64,000 nt of DNA, from the NCBI GenBank assembly GCA_002436105.1, contig DIXU01000005.1, forward strand, positions 57,779 to 121,778, in the 5' to 3' direction. The notes under the pieces are model-generated. The model was not told the origin of the DNA, did not search any database, and saw nothing but the letters and a program-made list of their open reading frames with translations. Shown here in pieces: positions 25,956 to 34,076 of this stretch (positions within the stretch are counted from its first letter, which is position 1; every line of letters starts with the position of its first letter). Made by a program: the position numbers and the translations under genes. This stretch comes from Candidatus Aminicenantes bacterium UBA6072. Lineage in GTDB: Bacteria; Acidobacteriota; Aminicenantia; UBA2199.

Positions 25956-27404
25956 CTAGTACGACTTGGCGAACAGGACCGTGTGCGGGGCCTCCTTGCC
26001 GCAGATCGCGCAGGAGGCAAAGCCGGGCTCGGGCTTGTCGAGGATGACGCGGATGGTGGCCGACGTGTCGGCCTTCACCCTGGCTTCGCAGTCGGGGCCG
26101 CCGCACCAGCCGCAGCGGATGAAGCCGCGGCCGCCGGCCATGGCCTTGGTCAGCACGTCGTAGCTGCGCGCGTCATGGGTGTTCTCGCCGCGGAAGGCCA
26201 GGGCCTTGGCATACAGGTCGCCCTGGATCTTCGCCAGCAGGCGCTGGAGCTCCTCGGCCAGCTTGTCCCAGGGAACGAAGCTCTTCTTGCGGTCGAGGCG
26301 GCTGACCAGCACCGCCTGCTGCTTGTCGATGTCCTTGGGGCCGATCTCGACGCGCACCGGCACGCCGCGCATCTCCCAGTCGGCGTATTTCCAGCCCGGT
26401 GTGTAGGCGTCGCGGTCGTCGAGAAAAACCCGGATGCCGGCGGCCTTCAGGTCGCTGAAGACCTGCTGCGCCCGGGGCAGTACCGTCTCCTTCCAGTTGC
26501 CGGCAGAGATGGGGACGATGACGGCCTGGATGGGCGCCACGCGCGGCGGCAGGATCAGTCCCGAGTCGTCGCCGTGGGTCATGATCACGGCGCCGACCAG
26601 CCGGGTGGTCGCCCCCCACGAGGTCTGCCAGGCGTATTCCAGCTTCTGTTCCTTGCTCTCGTAACGGATGTTGAAGGCCCTGGCGAAGTTCTGCCCCAGG
26701 TTGTGCGAGGTGCCGGCCTGCAGCGCCTTGCCGTCGGGCATCAGCATCTCGATGGCGTAGGTGCGCACGGCGCCGGCGAACTTTTCGCTGTCGCTCTTGC
26801 GGCCGGTGACCACCGGGATGGCCAGGTACTCCTCGGCCAGCCTGCGGTAGGTGGCCAGCATGCGCAGCGTCTCCTCCTCGGCCTCCTCGGCGGTGGCGTG
26901 GACGGTGTGCCCCTCCTGCCACAGGAACTCGGTGGTGCGCAGGAAGAGGCGCGTCACCTTCTCCCAGCGCACGACGTTGGCCCACTGGTTGTAGAGCAGG
27001 GGCAGGTCGCGCCACGACTTCACCCACTTGGAATACATCGAGCAGATGATGGCCTCCGAGGTCGGCCGCACCGCCAGCCGCTCCTCCAGCACCTCGCCGC
27101 CGCCGACGGTCACCCAGGCGACCTCGGGGGCGAAGCCCTCGACGTGCTCGGCCTCCTTCTGCAGGAGGGACTCGGGGATGAACAGGGGGAAATAGGCGTT
27201 GCGGTGGCCGCTCTCCTTGAACATGCGGTCGAGCTCGTCGCGCAGCAGCTCCCATATCTCGTAGCCGTAGGGGCGGATGACCATCATGCCCTTCATCGGC
27301 GAATAGTCGGCCAGCTCGGCCTTGCGTACGACGTCGACGTACCAGGCCGAGAAATCGACCGATTTCTTGGTGATCTCCTTCACAAAATCGTTGTCAGCGG
27401 CCAT
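25956..27404 (-). CDS. proS: Prolyl-tRNA synthetase, archaeal/eukaryal type
   Basis: 482 residues. Class II ProRS of the short ProS type 3, without the bacterial editing insert. Motif 2 is seen around VRWEKVTRLFLRTTEFLWQEGHT and motif 3 near the end of the catalytic core. The C-terminal zinc domain has CGWCGGPDC...CAICG and ends in tyrosine (AKSY), a hallmark of this type. AAGGAG precedes the ATG. It leads the operon with pcm and the DUF192 gene. Confidence 0.96.
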   Translation of the reverse strand: MAADNDFVKEITKKSVDFSAWYVDVVRKAELADYSPMKGMMVIRPYGYEIWELLRDELDRMFKESGHRNAYFPLFIPESLLQKEAEHVEGFAPEVAWVTVGGGEVLEERLAVRPTSEAIICSMYSKWVKSWRDLPLLYNQWANVVRWEKVTRLFLRTTEFLWQEGHTVHATAEEAEEETLRMLATYRRLAEEYLAIPVVTGRKSDSEKFAGAVRTYAIEMLMPDGKALQAGTSHNLGQNFARAFNIRYESKEQKLEYAWQTSWGATTRLVGAVIMTHGDDSGLILPPRVAPIQAVIVPISAGNWKETVLPRAQQVFSDLKAAGIRVFLDDRDAYTPGWKYADWEMRGVPVRVEIGPKDIDKQQAVLVSRLDRKKSFVPWDKLAEELQRLLAKIQGDLYAKALAFRGENTHDARSYDVLTKAMAGGRGFIRCGWCGGPDCEARVKADTSATIRVILDKPEPGFASCAICGKEAPHTVLFAKSY

Positions 27405-27427
27405 TTTTTCTCCTTGTTCGGTACTAC

Positions 27428-27456
27428 ATTATAGTGTAATTGCGCCGGCGTGGCAA
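27428..27456 (-). promoter_or_regulatory. Promoter of proS-pcm-DUF192
   Basis: Reverse strand TTGCCA (27456-27451), 17-bp spacer, TATAAT (27433-27428), 23 bp before the proS ATG. Confidence 0.75.
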
Positions 27457-27473
27457 GGGAAATGCTGCCCATT

Positions 27474-27510
27474 GTGACAAGTGGCGAGTGACAAGTGACA
27501 AGGAGCGACA
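27474..27510. repeat. Heptad array (core GTGACAA)
   Basis: Units GTGACAA, GTGGCGA, GTGACAA, GTGACAA followed by GGAGCGAC. Just downstream, TCGATCCATCGTGA matches TCGATCCAGCGTGA beside the 32.4-kb array, so the flanks are related as well as the units. Confidence 0.85.
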
Positions 27511-27630
27511 AAAGATCGATCCATCGTGACGCGCAGTTTGCTCAGCAAGTGCCTTCTGGGCGCGCAACGCGTATCAGCGACAGATTGATCTGCTGCCTAT
27601 TGATTCAATACTCGCTTCCTGGCTTCTACA

Positions 27631-27696
27631 ACCACTACCACTATCACTATCACTATGCTGAGCTTCTTGCTGTCACTGACACTGACACTGTCACTG
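27631..27696. repeat. Hexamer arrays (CACTAT and CACTGA types)
   Basis: A run of CCACTA/TCACTA hexamers at 27631-27656 and a run of TCACTG/ACACTG hexamers at 27671-27696, 14 bp apart. The second run contains the stop codon of the DUF3857 gene (27691-27693). A closely similar pair lies at 32671-32742. Confidence 0.85.
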
Positions 27697-29478
27697 CTTC
27701 TTGAACATCAGCCCGAAGTCGGGGGCGAAATAAGGCAGCAGCAGCTCGCGCAGCAGCGGGTATTTCTCCGGCCCGATCAGCGCCTTGTCCACCGCGCAGC
27801 TCTGGGAGAGCCGCATGGCGCCGTTTTTCCCGGTCGTCAGGCTCCGGGAAAAGCGCCCCAGTTCGTTCCTGCGCTCCAGGGCCGGGGCGGCGTACTCGAG
27901 CTTCAGCTCCGGCGCCGGCTCGATCTCCAGGTCCAGGGAGACCCGGAACGGCGCCTCGAGCGCCAGATCCGACTCGCGTTTCTCCAGGATGACCATGTTC
28001 TCGTTAAGGCCGGGCAAACGGAGAGCATCCATGCTCAGGAATCCTGCACTTGTATCCTTGAGCCACTTGCCGCTGAAGGTGACTTCGGCGCGCGTCTGCT
28101 GCCGGGTCAGCTCCAGCAGTTTCCCGACCTCCGCCTTCTCCACCGGGAAGATTCCCTTCAGTATCCCGGAGATGAACTTGCCGTGGTCGGCCGTGGCCTC
28201 GTTGTAGCGGTGGAACATGCCGCGCGCCGTCACCACCAGGGTGCCGGAGGCTCCCTCGGCGGTCAGCCGCACTTTGCCCGAGACATCCATGAGGTTTTGC
28301 TCGCCACTCGCCACCGGCAGCTTCTCCAGCGACCCGCCGGCGAAATTCCAGGCGTCACGCCCCTGCAGGGCATAGGGGAAAAACTCGTGCTGCTCGCGGC
28401 AGGGATCGAGGTAGGCCGCCGCAACGGGGACCTTCAGCCAGAATTCGCCCAGCTGCAGCGGCGTGGCGGCGGGAACGGCGAGATCGGGTCCGGTGGCGAC
28501 GGCGAGCAATTCAGAGTCGATGCCGGCCTTTTTCAGCATCGCTCGAAGCAGCAGGGCCTTTTCCAGCCGCGTCGCGTAGTTGCTTTGGAGCACGCGTTCC
28601 AGCGGCCGGGAATGCCAGCCGGTGGCATCGATGCCCAGGCCGCAATTCCTGATATCGACCGCCGCGATCTTCTGCAACGCGGCCAGAAGCTCGGGAAGGG
28701 CGGGGTTCCGGGTCTTCAGCTTGTCGACCTTGTCGGCCAGGGCCGCCGGCAGGACGCAGTGTTCTCCCGCGAGCGGCAGGGCGGCGGCCCAATCGGGCGC
28801 CAGCGAAAAAGCCAGGAACGGCTCGGACCCGGCGGGAGCCAGGGGCTCGCGAGGCATGGGCGCCAGCCCGGAGAAGCGGAACGCGTATTTCTTGCTGGGC
28901 CCGTCGGTGACGATCTCCGTGACAATCTCGCCGTCGAAGCCGCCGCCGGCGAAAAACAGCTGCCGCGAGGCGGGGATCCTGATCTCCAGGGTGTATTCAT
29001 CGACCGGGAACGGGCGCCCCAGGACCTCGCGGCCCGAGAAAGCGGGCAGGAAGCCGGCCCGGGTATGGATGCGGTATTTCAGGTCGACCAGCGCCCCGCG
29101 CTCGAGCCCGGTGTGGGTGACCACCATTTCGCGCAAATGGGAGAAATCGGCGAAATAATGGGCGGGAAACGGCAGCACCTCGTTGTAGGCGTTCTCCGGC
29201 GAGGGGACCTTGCGGCCGTCGGCCATGGTGGTCTCGGACTTCAGCACCTCCAGCTTCTGGTACTCGGGATTATACACGATGAACGTTTCGCCCAGGGCGC
29301 GGTTGACGGCGAAATAGGTGTCGAGGCGCGCGAGCTGCTCGCAGGTCATGTCCCATGAGCCGTCGTCGTTCAGCTCATAGACGATCCCCATCTTGAGATA
29401 GCGGGCATCGTGCGCCGGCAGGGAGAACAGCAGGCTCGCGGCCAGGATGGCCAGGCTGAAAAGGGTCAGCCGCTTCAT
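27691..29478 (-). CDS. Secreted DUF3857-domain protein
   Basis: 595 residues with a signal peptide (MKRLTLFSLAILAASLLFSL). The N-terminal ~230 residues resemble DUF3857 (VYNPEYQKLEVLKSETTMADGRKV, HTGLERGALVDLKYRIHTRAG). A transglutaminase-like middle region follows (YATRLEKALLLRAMLKKAGIDSELL), but no clear catalytic Cys-His-Asp triad is present. It is probably periplasmic or surface-located, function unknown. It overlaps the upstream DUF3857-transglutaminase gene by 4 bp. Its last codons lie in a hexamer repeat. Confidence 0.8.
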   Translation of the reverse strand: MKRLTLFSLAILAASLLFSLPAHDARYLKMGIVYELNDDGSWDMTCEQLARLDTYFAVNRALGETFIVYNPEYQKLEVLKSETTMADGRKVPSPENAYNEVLPFPAHYFADFSHLREMVVTHTGLERGALVDLKYRIHTRAGFLPAFSGREVLGRPFPVDEYTLEIRIPASRQLFFAGGGFDGEIVTEIVTDGPSKKYAFRFSGLAPMPREPLAPAGSEPFLAFSLAPDWAAALPLAGEHCVLPAALADKVDKLKTRNPALPELLAALQKIAAVDIRNCGLGIDATGWHSRPLERVLQSNYATRLEKALLLRAMLKKAGIDSELLAVATGPDLAVPAATPLQLGEFWLKVPVAAAYLDPCREQHEFFPYALQGRDAWNFAGGSLEKLPVASGEQNLMDVSGKVRLTAEGASGTLVVTARGMFHRYNEATADHGKFISGILKGIFPVEKAEVGKLLELTRQQTRAEVTFSGKWLKDTSAGFLSMDALRLPGLNENMVILEKRESDLALEAPFRVSLDLEIEPAPELKLEYAAPALERRNELGRFSRSLTTGKNGAMRLSQSCAVDKALIGPEKYPLLRELLLPYFAPDFGLMFKKQ

Positions 29479-31430
29479 TTTTCACCTCCGCGGGAAAGGA
29501 TGAGTGTCGATTCCATGATCTTCCTGAATTCCAGTACGCCGTTGCGCACGCTCTCCCAGTCCTCGGGCCCGTAGATCCTCTTTTTCAGGTCCAGCCGGGC
29601 CCGGATGTCCAGGCCGCCGGCGGTATTGAACGCGCCGCTGAAATCGGCGCCGCTGCCGCTCACTTTCTTCAGGGACGGCGGTGCCTGGACGCGCCAGGCC
29701 GACGGCAGCTTCATGGTCTCGCGCACCTCCACCTGCTGCGAGCTGCGCAGGCGGAAGGGGTACTGCCGCTTTTCCGGGCCGGTGTTGAGGCGGATGAAGC
29801 CCAGCACCCCCTGGAAGGGCAGCGAGGCGGACAGCGGCCGCACCACGGCGGTGCGCTCGCCTTTGCCCAGGTAGCCGGGGATCTCGACCCTGAACTCGAT
29901 GAGCATGGGCCGGGAGATGTCGTTGGGGTCGGGAAAGGCGAGGCCGGAGACCCGCGCCTGCGGGTGCAGCTGGAAGAACTCCCGCTGCAGCGCCTCGCCC
30001 CAGCGGTGGAGCGGGAAGCGGGTGAAGATGCGCCGCAAATTGGAATCGGACTGCCCCTCGGCCTCGATGCGCACGCGCCCCTTCAGGGTGCCGTCGCTGC
30101 CGACGGTCGAGTCCAGGCGGTAGCGCAGGTAATGGTTCTCCGGCGGCGAGACGGGGGTGGTCATCAGGTCGGAACCCTCGGGGATGCCCATCAGGTACTC
30201 CTGCTGCTGCTCGGCCGACGACCACAGCTCGCGCACGCCCGGGACCCAGGTGGGGTCGAGGAGGTGGTACTTGCCGTCGACCTTGACCAGGGTGACGCTG
30301 TGGTTGAACTGGTCGGCCGGGATGCGGTCGATGCGCGAGCCGGCCATGGTCATGGCCGGGTAGGACTCGAAGCCGGCGGCGCGCAGCATGGTGACCAGCA
30401 TGCCCGCCTTGTCCTTGCAGACGCCGCAGCGGTCGCGGAAGTTCATCGTCCCCTTGTGCAGGGTGTAGCCCTCGCCCGGGCCCATGGAGATGCCCGAGTA
30501 GCGGATCTCCTCGGCCACCCAGTGGGTGAGGCGCGATATCTTTTCCCAGTCGTTTTTGGCGCCGCGGACGATCTCGTCGGTCTTGGCCTTGATCTCATCG
30601 TCGAACTCGAAGGCGCCGTAGTCCTCGTTCACCTTGTGGAACCACAGCGACTTGGCCTGCCAGTCGGGCGAGGTGGAGAGGAGCAGCTTGGGGGCGACGT
30701 CGGAGGGATCGACCATGTCGGCCTCGCGCCGGAAGGGCTGGATGTCCTTCACTTCCCAGAAATACTCGGTCTGCTCGCCGAGCAGGTGGACGTAGTGGCG
30801 GGCCTGGCCGTTGTACATCTCGAACTGCAGCGGCTTCGTCGCCGGCATGCGCACCTTGTAGCTTTTCACCCGCACGGGAATTTCGGAATAGAACGGGACG
30901 ATATCGTAGAAATGCCCCCTCATCGGCGGCACGTAACGGTTGTCCTCCTCCGTTTCCAGCAGCGCATAGGTGAACCCTTTCTGGTAGGTCCTGACCCACA
31001 CGCCGTCGCCGGGCTCGAGGCGGCCGGCCGGGATGATGATCTCGCGGGCCCCCCAGTAGATGGCCCGCGCCGGAGCCGGATAATCCCTGACCGCGGAAAG
31101 GGGAACGCTTTCCACGGCGCCGCCGGCGCGGAGGATCTTCATCTCCTTCACCTCGACGTAGGCCGAAAGCGGGTCGTAGCCGAAGGTCAGCGACTGCAGC
31201 TCCTTGGCCCCCTCCGTGTCGAGCACCTTGTAGAATGCCTCCCTGTCGACATGGCTGAGCCCCGAATCCTCGACGCGCACTTCCGTGCGCTCGAAGACGA
31301 GCAGGGTGTGGGCGCCGGGGAACTCCCTGGACGTGCCGGCGGCGGCCAGCTGCTGGTGCAGGTCGTCCTGGGCCGGGCCCGGGACGGCGAAGAGCAAAAG
31401 AATGAACATCAGACCGAGCGTTTTTTTCAA
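29475..31430 (-). CDS. Secreted DUF3857-transglutaminase protein
   Basis: 651 residues if started at the TTG at 31430, which has CAGGAGG 5 bp upstream; the ATG five codons earlier (31445) contains that ribosome binding site. A signal peptide is followed by DUF3857 (EVRVEDSGLSHVDREAFYKVLD) and a transglutaminase core with catalytic Cys in RCGVCKDKAGMLVTML, His in FNHSVTLVKV and Asp in YHLLDPTW. A C-terminal DUF3858-like strand region ends the protein. This is the probable active partner of the neighbouring DUF3857 protein. No pathway is known. Confidence 0.85.
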   Translation of the reverse strand: MKKTLGLMFILLLFAVPGPAQDDLHQQLAAAGTSREFPGAHTLLVFERTEVRVEDSGLSHVDREAFYKVLDTEGAKELQSLTFGYDPLSAYVEVKEMKILRAGGAVESVPLSAVRDYPAPARAIYWGAREIIIPAGRLEPGDGVWVRTYQKGFTYALLETEEDNRYVPPMRGHFYDIVPFYSEIPVRVKSYKVRMPATKPLQFEMYNGQARHYVHLLGEQTEYFWEVKDIQPFRREADMVDPSDVAPKLLLSTSPDWQAKSLWFHKVNEDYGAFEFDDEIKAKTDEIVRGAKNDWEKISRLTHWVAEEIRYSGISMGPGEGYTLHKGTMNFRDRCGVCKDKAGMLVTMLRAAGFESYPAMTMAGSRIDRIPADQFNHSVTLVKVDGKYHLLDPTWVPGVRELWSSAEQQQEYLMGIPEGSDLMTTPVSPPENHYLRYRLDSTVGSDGTLKGRVRIEAEGQSDSNLRRIFTRFPLHRWGEALQREFFQLHPQARVSGLAFPDPNDISRPMLIEFRVEIPGYLGKGERTAVVRPLSASLPFQGVLGFIRLNTGPEKRQYPFRLRSSQQVEVRETMKLPSAWRVQAPPSLKKVSGSGADFSGAFNTAGGLDIRARLDLKKRIYGPEDWESVRNGVLEFRKIMESTLILSRGGEK

Positions 31431-31445
31431 GGCAACCTCCTGCAT

Positions 31446-32252
31446 TTATTTTCCGCCCTTCTTGCCGGGCGTTCTTTTTTTCCCGGGCGTTTTCTTCCTG
31501 CCGGGCGTTTTCTTTTTGCCGGGCGTTTCTTTTTCATCGGGCATGGCGAACATGGCGTCCTCCATGACCGGGTCGATCTCGATCTCGTCGAAGATCATTC
31601 GCACCTGCGGTTGGCCGTCCAGGCGGTTCTCAATGGCGAAAGGCATCGCCAGGCCGCCCGCCGGCCGGTAGTCGCCGTAAAGGATCTCGACCAGCGCTTC
31701 GCTCTCCCCCATTTTCATCATCCGTGAACTTTTCAATTCCAGGCCGCTCGCGGCGTCCAGAAAATAAAATATTTCCTTTCCGTCGCTCTTCACCAGCCTC
31801 AGCTTGACCGCCGGCTTGCCTTCCAGCGGCTCCATGCCCAGCAGCTCCAGTCGGTGGCCCTTTTCCGCGAAGTCGACCAGCGGATTCCCGAACACCGCCT
31901 GGTCGCAAAACAGCCCGCCTTGATCGTCCGGCATGGCCCGCGCCGCATCGGAAAGAAAAGGCATGATCCACCAGGCCATGCGGCCGTCGCAGGCCTGGAC
32001 GATCTTCTTGTCCCGGAAGGTGGTCTCGACGCGCATCCTGTCCGGGGCTTTCTGCCAGATGGCGATGGGCAGGTCCAGCCCAAGGGCGTCGACGACCATC
32101 CTGCCGCTCAGCTTCCAGCCCGCGAGTGCCTTCAGCCTGTCCAGCCCGCCGCGGGCCTGGTAGTTCCGGGCCAGGACTTCATCCAGTGTCTGGGCATGAA
32201 GCAGCGCGCCCAGGATCAAAGCAGCTGAGAGCGTAAAGATGACCTTTTTCAT
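31446..32252 (-). CDS. LolA-like secreted protein with TPGKKK repeat tail
   Basis: 268 residues from MKKVIFTLSAALILGALLHAQ. After the signal peptide comes an outer-membrane-lipoprotein-sorting (LolA/LolB)-like fold: LDEVLARNYQARGGLDRLKAL, VETTFRDKKIVQACDGRMAWW, LDAASGLELKSSRM, GLAMPFAIENRL. The last ~25 residues are basic repeats of six (TPGKKK, TPGRKK, TPGKKR, TPGKKG). The open frame extends upstream through a heptad array encoding FTNHESR-like repeats; I reject that extension because it is repeat-derived and precedes the promoter. It is first in the operon with the two DUF3857 genes (15-bp gap). Confidence 0.8.
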   Translation of the reverse strand: MKKVIFTLSAALILGALLHAQTLDEVLARNYQARGGLDRLKALAGWKLSGRMVVDALGLDLPIAIWQKAPDRMRVETTFRDKKIVQACDGRMAWWIMPFLSDAARAMPDDQGGLFCDQAVFGNPLVDFAEKGHRLELLGMEPLEGKPAVKLRLVKSDGKEIFYFLDAASGLELKSSRMMKMGESEALVEILYGDYRPAGGLAMPFAIENRLDGQPQVRMIFDEIEIDPVMEDAMFAMPDEKETPGKKKTPGRKKTPGKKRTPGKKGGK

Positions 32253-32274
32253 TTGCCTCCGCTCAGGAAACTGC

Positions 32275-32283
32275 ATTCTAGCA
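32275..32283 (-). promoter_or_regulatory. Extended -10 promoter of the LolA-like/DUF3857 operon
   Basis: Reverse strand TGCTAGAAT, 22 bp before the ATG at 32252; GGAGG lies between. Confidence 0.5.
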
Positions 32284-32312
32284 TAAAGCCCAAGAACGAT
32301 ATACGAGAAATG

Positions 32313-32742
32313 CAGTTCGAAGTTCGAGGTTCGAAGTTCAACGTTGAAAAAACATGCGAACTGCCCTGACGCGTGACACGTGACGAGCAGCGGCAATAGG
32401 TCGATCCAGCGTGATTCGTGATTCGTAAATAGTGATTCGTGATTCGTAAATCGTGATTCGTGATTCGTAAATCGCAATTCGTGATTCGTGATTCGCAACG
32501 GCCTGGCAACGAGTCTGAGACGTCAGACGCTAGACGTTAGATGCCAGCAAGGCAAGAAACACTCGCCGGAAAGCTTGCGAGATATGGCACACAGCGTGCG
32601 GCAACAGGAATGAAACGACCTGTCGTGACGCGTGACTCGAAAGAACAAGTGATCCTTTTGGTCTCCGGTTACCACTATCACGATCACTATCACTACCACT
32701 TATGGCTTGTCAGGCATCCAACTGACACTGTCACTGACACTT
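32313..32742. repeat. Cluster of heptad and hexamer arrays
   Basis: The 585-bp gap before cdd holds no gene. In order: AGTTCGA-type heptads (32313-32347), GTGACRC-type (about 32366-32389), GTGATTC/GTAAATC-type (32411-32497, twelve units), GACGTCA-type (32511-32544), a short GTGACGC-type run (~32621-32640) and CACTAT/CACTGA hexamers (32671-32701 and 32721-32742). Different core words with the same 7-bp period lie side by side. Confidence 0.85.
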
Positions 32743-32769
32743 GTTTCCGTCCAGAACGTTCGCCATTCC

Positions 32770-32798
32770 TTGATTTGTTCTGCGCGCTGCTTTACAAT
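32770..32798 (+). promoter_or_regulatory. Promoter of cdd-deoC-aor-moaD
   Basis: TTGATT (32770-32775), 17-bp spacer, TACAAT (32793-32798). The leader is ~33 nt with GGAGG before the cdd ATG. Confidence 0.75.
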
Positions 32799-32837
32799 GG
32801 ACAACCGTGACCCGGATGAACGGGCCCGTGGAGGCTC

Positions 32838-33239
32838 ATGGACCACAAAAAGGAACTGCTGGCGGCGGCGAGGAAGGCGCGCCGCAGGGCCTACGCCCCC
32901 TATTCGAACTTCCGCGTGGGCGCCGCCGTCCTCGGCGGCAACGGCAGGGTTTACAGCGGCTGCAACGTCGAGAACGCCTCATTCGGCCTGACCTGCTGCG
33001 CCGAGCGCAATGCGGTCTTCGCCATGGTCGCCGACGGGGAAAAGCGCCTGCGCGAGGTGCTGGTCATCGGCGGGAACGCCGGGTTCCTGCCGCCCTGCGG
33101 CGCCTGCCGCCAGGTGCTCGCCGAATTCGCCGCGCCGACGGCCAGGGTCCACATGTGCAACGCCAAGGGCGCCTGCCTCAGCACGACCGTCGGCGAGCTG
33201 TTGCCCTTCATCTTTCACCTGCAGCAGGAAAGGAAATGA
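32838..33239 (+). CDS. cdd: Cytidine deaminase
   Basis: 133 residues, the tetrameric bacterial type. Converts cytidine and deoxycytidine to uridine forms. The catalytic Glu and zinc ligands are in CCAERNAVF and PPCGACRQVLAEF, with YAPYSNFRVGAAVL and GCNVENASFG at the substrate site. It is the first gene of cdd-deoC-aor-moaD; its TGA overlaps the deoC ATG. Confidence 0.97.
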   Translation: MDHKKELLAAARKARRRAYAPYSNFRVGAAVLGGNGRVYSGCNVENASFGLTCCAERNAVFAMVADGEKRLREVLVIGGNAGFLPPCGACRQVLAEFAAPTARVHMCNAKGACLSTTVGELLPFIFHLQQERK

Positions 33240-34066
33240 TCGATCTCGACAAAGAGACCCTGGTCAAAATGATCGACCACACCGAGCTGAGCGCCCACTC
33301 GGGCGAGAAAAAGATCGCCAATCTTTGCAGCGAGGCGCGCAGCTTCGGCTTCTACACCGTTTGCATCAACGGCGGCTACACGCGCTATGCCTTTGAAAAG
33401 CTCCAGGGCAGCGGCGTCCTGGTCTGCACCGTGGTCGGCTTCCCGCTGGGCGCCGGCACGTCGACGGCCAAGGCCTGCGAAGCCGCGGAGGCGGTGAAGA
33501 ACGGCGCCGCCGAGATCGACATGGTGATCAACGTCGGCGCCCTGCGCGACAGGAAGGCCGACTTCGTGCGCGAAGACATCCGCGCCGTGGTGGACGCCAG
33601 CGGCCCGGCGCTGGTCAAGGTGATCCTGGAGACCTGCTTCCTGACCGACGAGGAGATCGTCGCCGGCTGCGAGCTGTCGGTCCAGGCCGGCGCGAAATAC
33701 GTGAAAACATCGACCGGCTTCGGCGCTTTCGGCGCCTTCCCCGACCACGTGCGCCTGATGCGCAAGACCGTCGGCCCCGGCATCGGCGTCAAGGCCTCGG
33801 GCGGCATCCGCAACTTCAAGGACGCCTGGCGACTGATCCGCGCCGGCGCTTCGCGCCTGGGGGTCAGCGCCTCGGTGGCCATCATCGAGGGGTTGTCGCT
33901 TTACAAGTTCGCGCCGGCCGCCTGGCTCGAGGAGGAGATCCCCTGCCATTTCTGCCCGTCGCGCTTCGCCAGCCTCGACAAGCAGCCCAAGGCCGTCTAC
34001 GCATATTACAAGAAAAAATGCCTGGCCTGTCCGCACCTGGAAAAATTCAACAAATTCTACGAATAG
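33236..34066 (+). CDS. deoC: Deoxyribose-phosphate aldolase with cysteine-rich tail
   Basis: 276 residues from MIDLDKETLVKMIDHTELSA. Cleaves 2-deoxyribose-5-phosphate to glyceraldehyde-3-phosphate and acetaldehyde. The Schiff-base lysine is in AKYVKTSTGFGAFGA; EIDMVINVGAL holds the catalytic Asp, and GVKASGGIRN the second Lys. The C-terminal ~45 residues are unusual: CHFCPSRF and CLACPHLEKF place two CxxC pairs that could bind zinc or an Fe-S cluster. The frame extends upstream through cdd, but the ATGA overlap and family start fix 33236. Confidence 0.95.
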   Translation: MIDLDKETLVKMIDHTELSAHSGEKKIANLCSEARSFGFYTVCINGGYTRYAFEKLQGSGVLVCTVVGFPLGAGTSTAKACEAAEAVKNGAAEIDMVINVGALRDRKADFVREDIRAVVDASGPALVKVILETCFLTDEEIVAGCELSVQAGAKYVKTSTGFGAFGAFPDHVRLMRKTVGPGIGVKASGGIRNFKDAWRLIRAGASRLGVSASVAIIEGLSLYKFAPAAWLEEEIPCHFCPSRFASLDKQPKAVYAYYKKKCLACPHLEKFNKFYE

Positions 34067-34076
34067 CGAGGAAAAG

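Noticed and set aside
27495..27704. Small plus-strand ORF with HYHYHYHY and TDTDTVT segments
   Set aside because: These are translations of the hexamer arrays, with no ribosome binding site or homology; a similar pattern is read at 32.6-32.8 kb for the same reason.
32411..32497. Possible CRISPR array
   Set aside because: The repeat unit is 7 bp with no spacers of constant length and no cas genes; it is a degenerate tandem repeat.
31446..32498. Extended reading of the LolA-like gene with FTNHESR-type heptapeptide repeats at its N-terminus
   Set aside because: The extension is a translation of the GTGATTC heptad array (7 bp read in triplets gives a 7-residue repeat) and runs over the promoter; the true start with signal peptide is at 32252.
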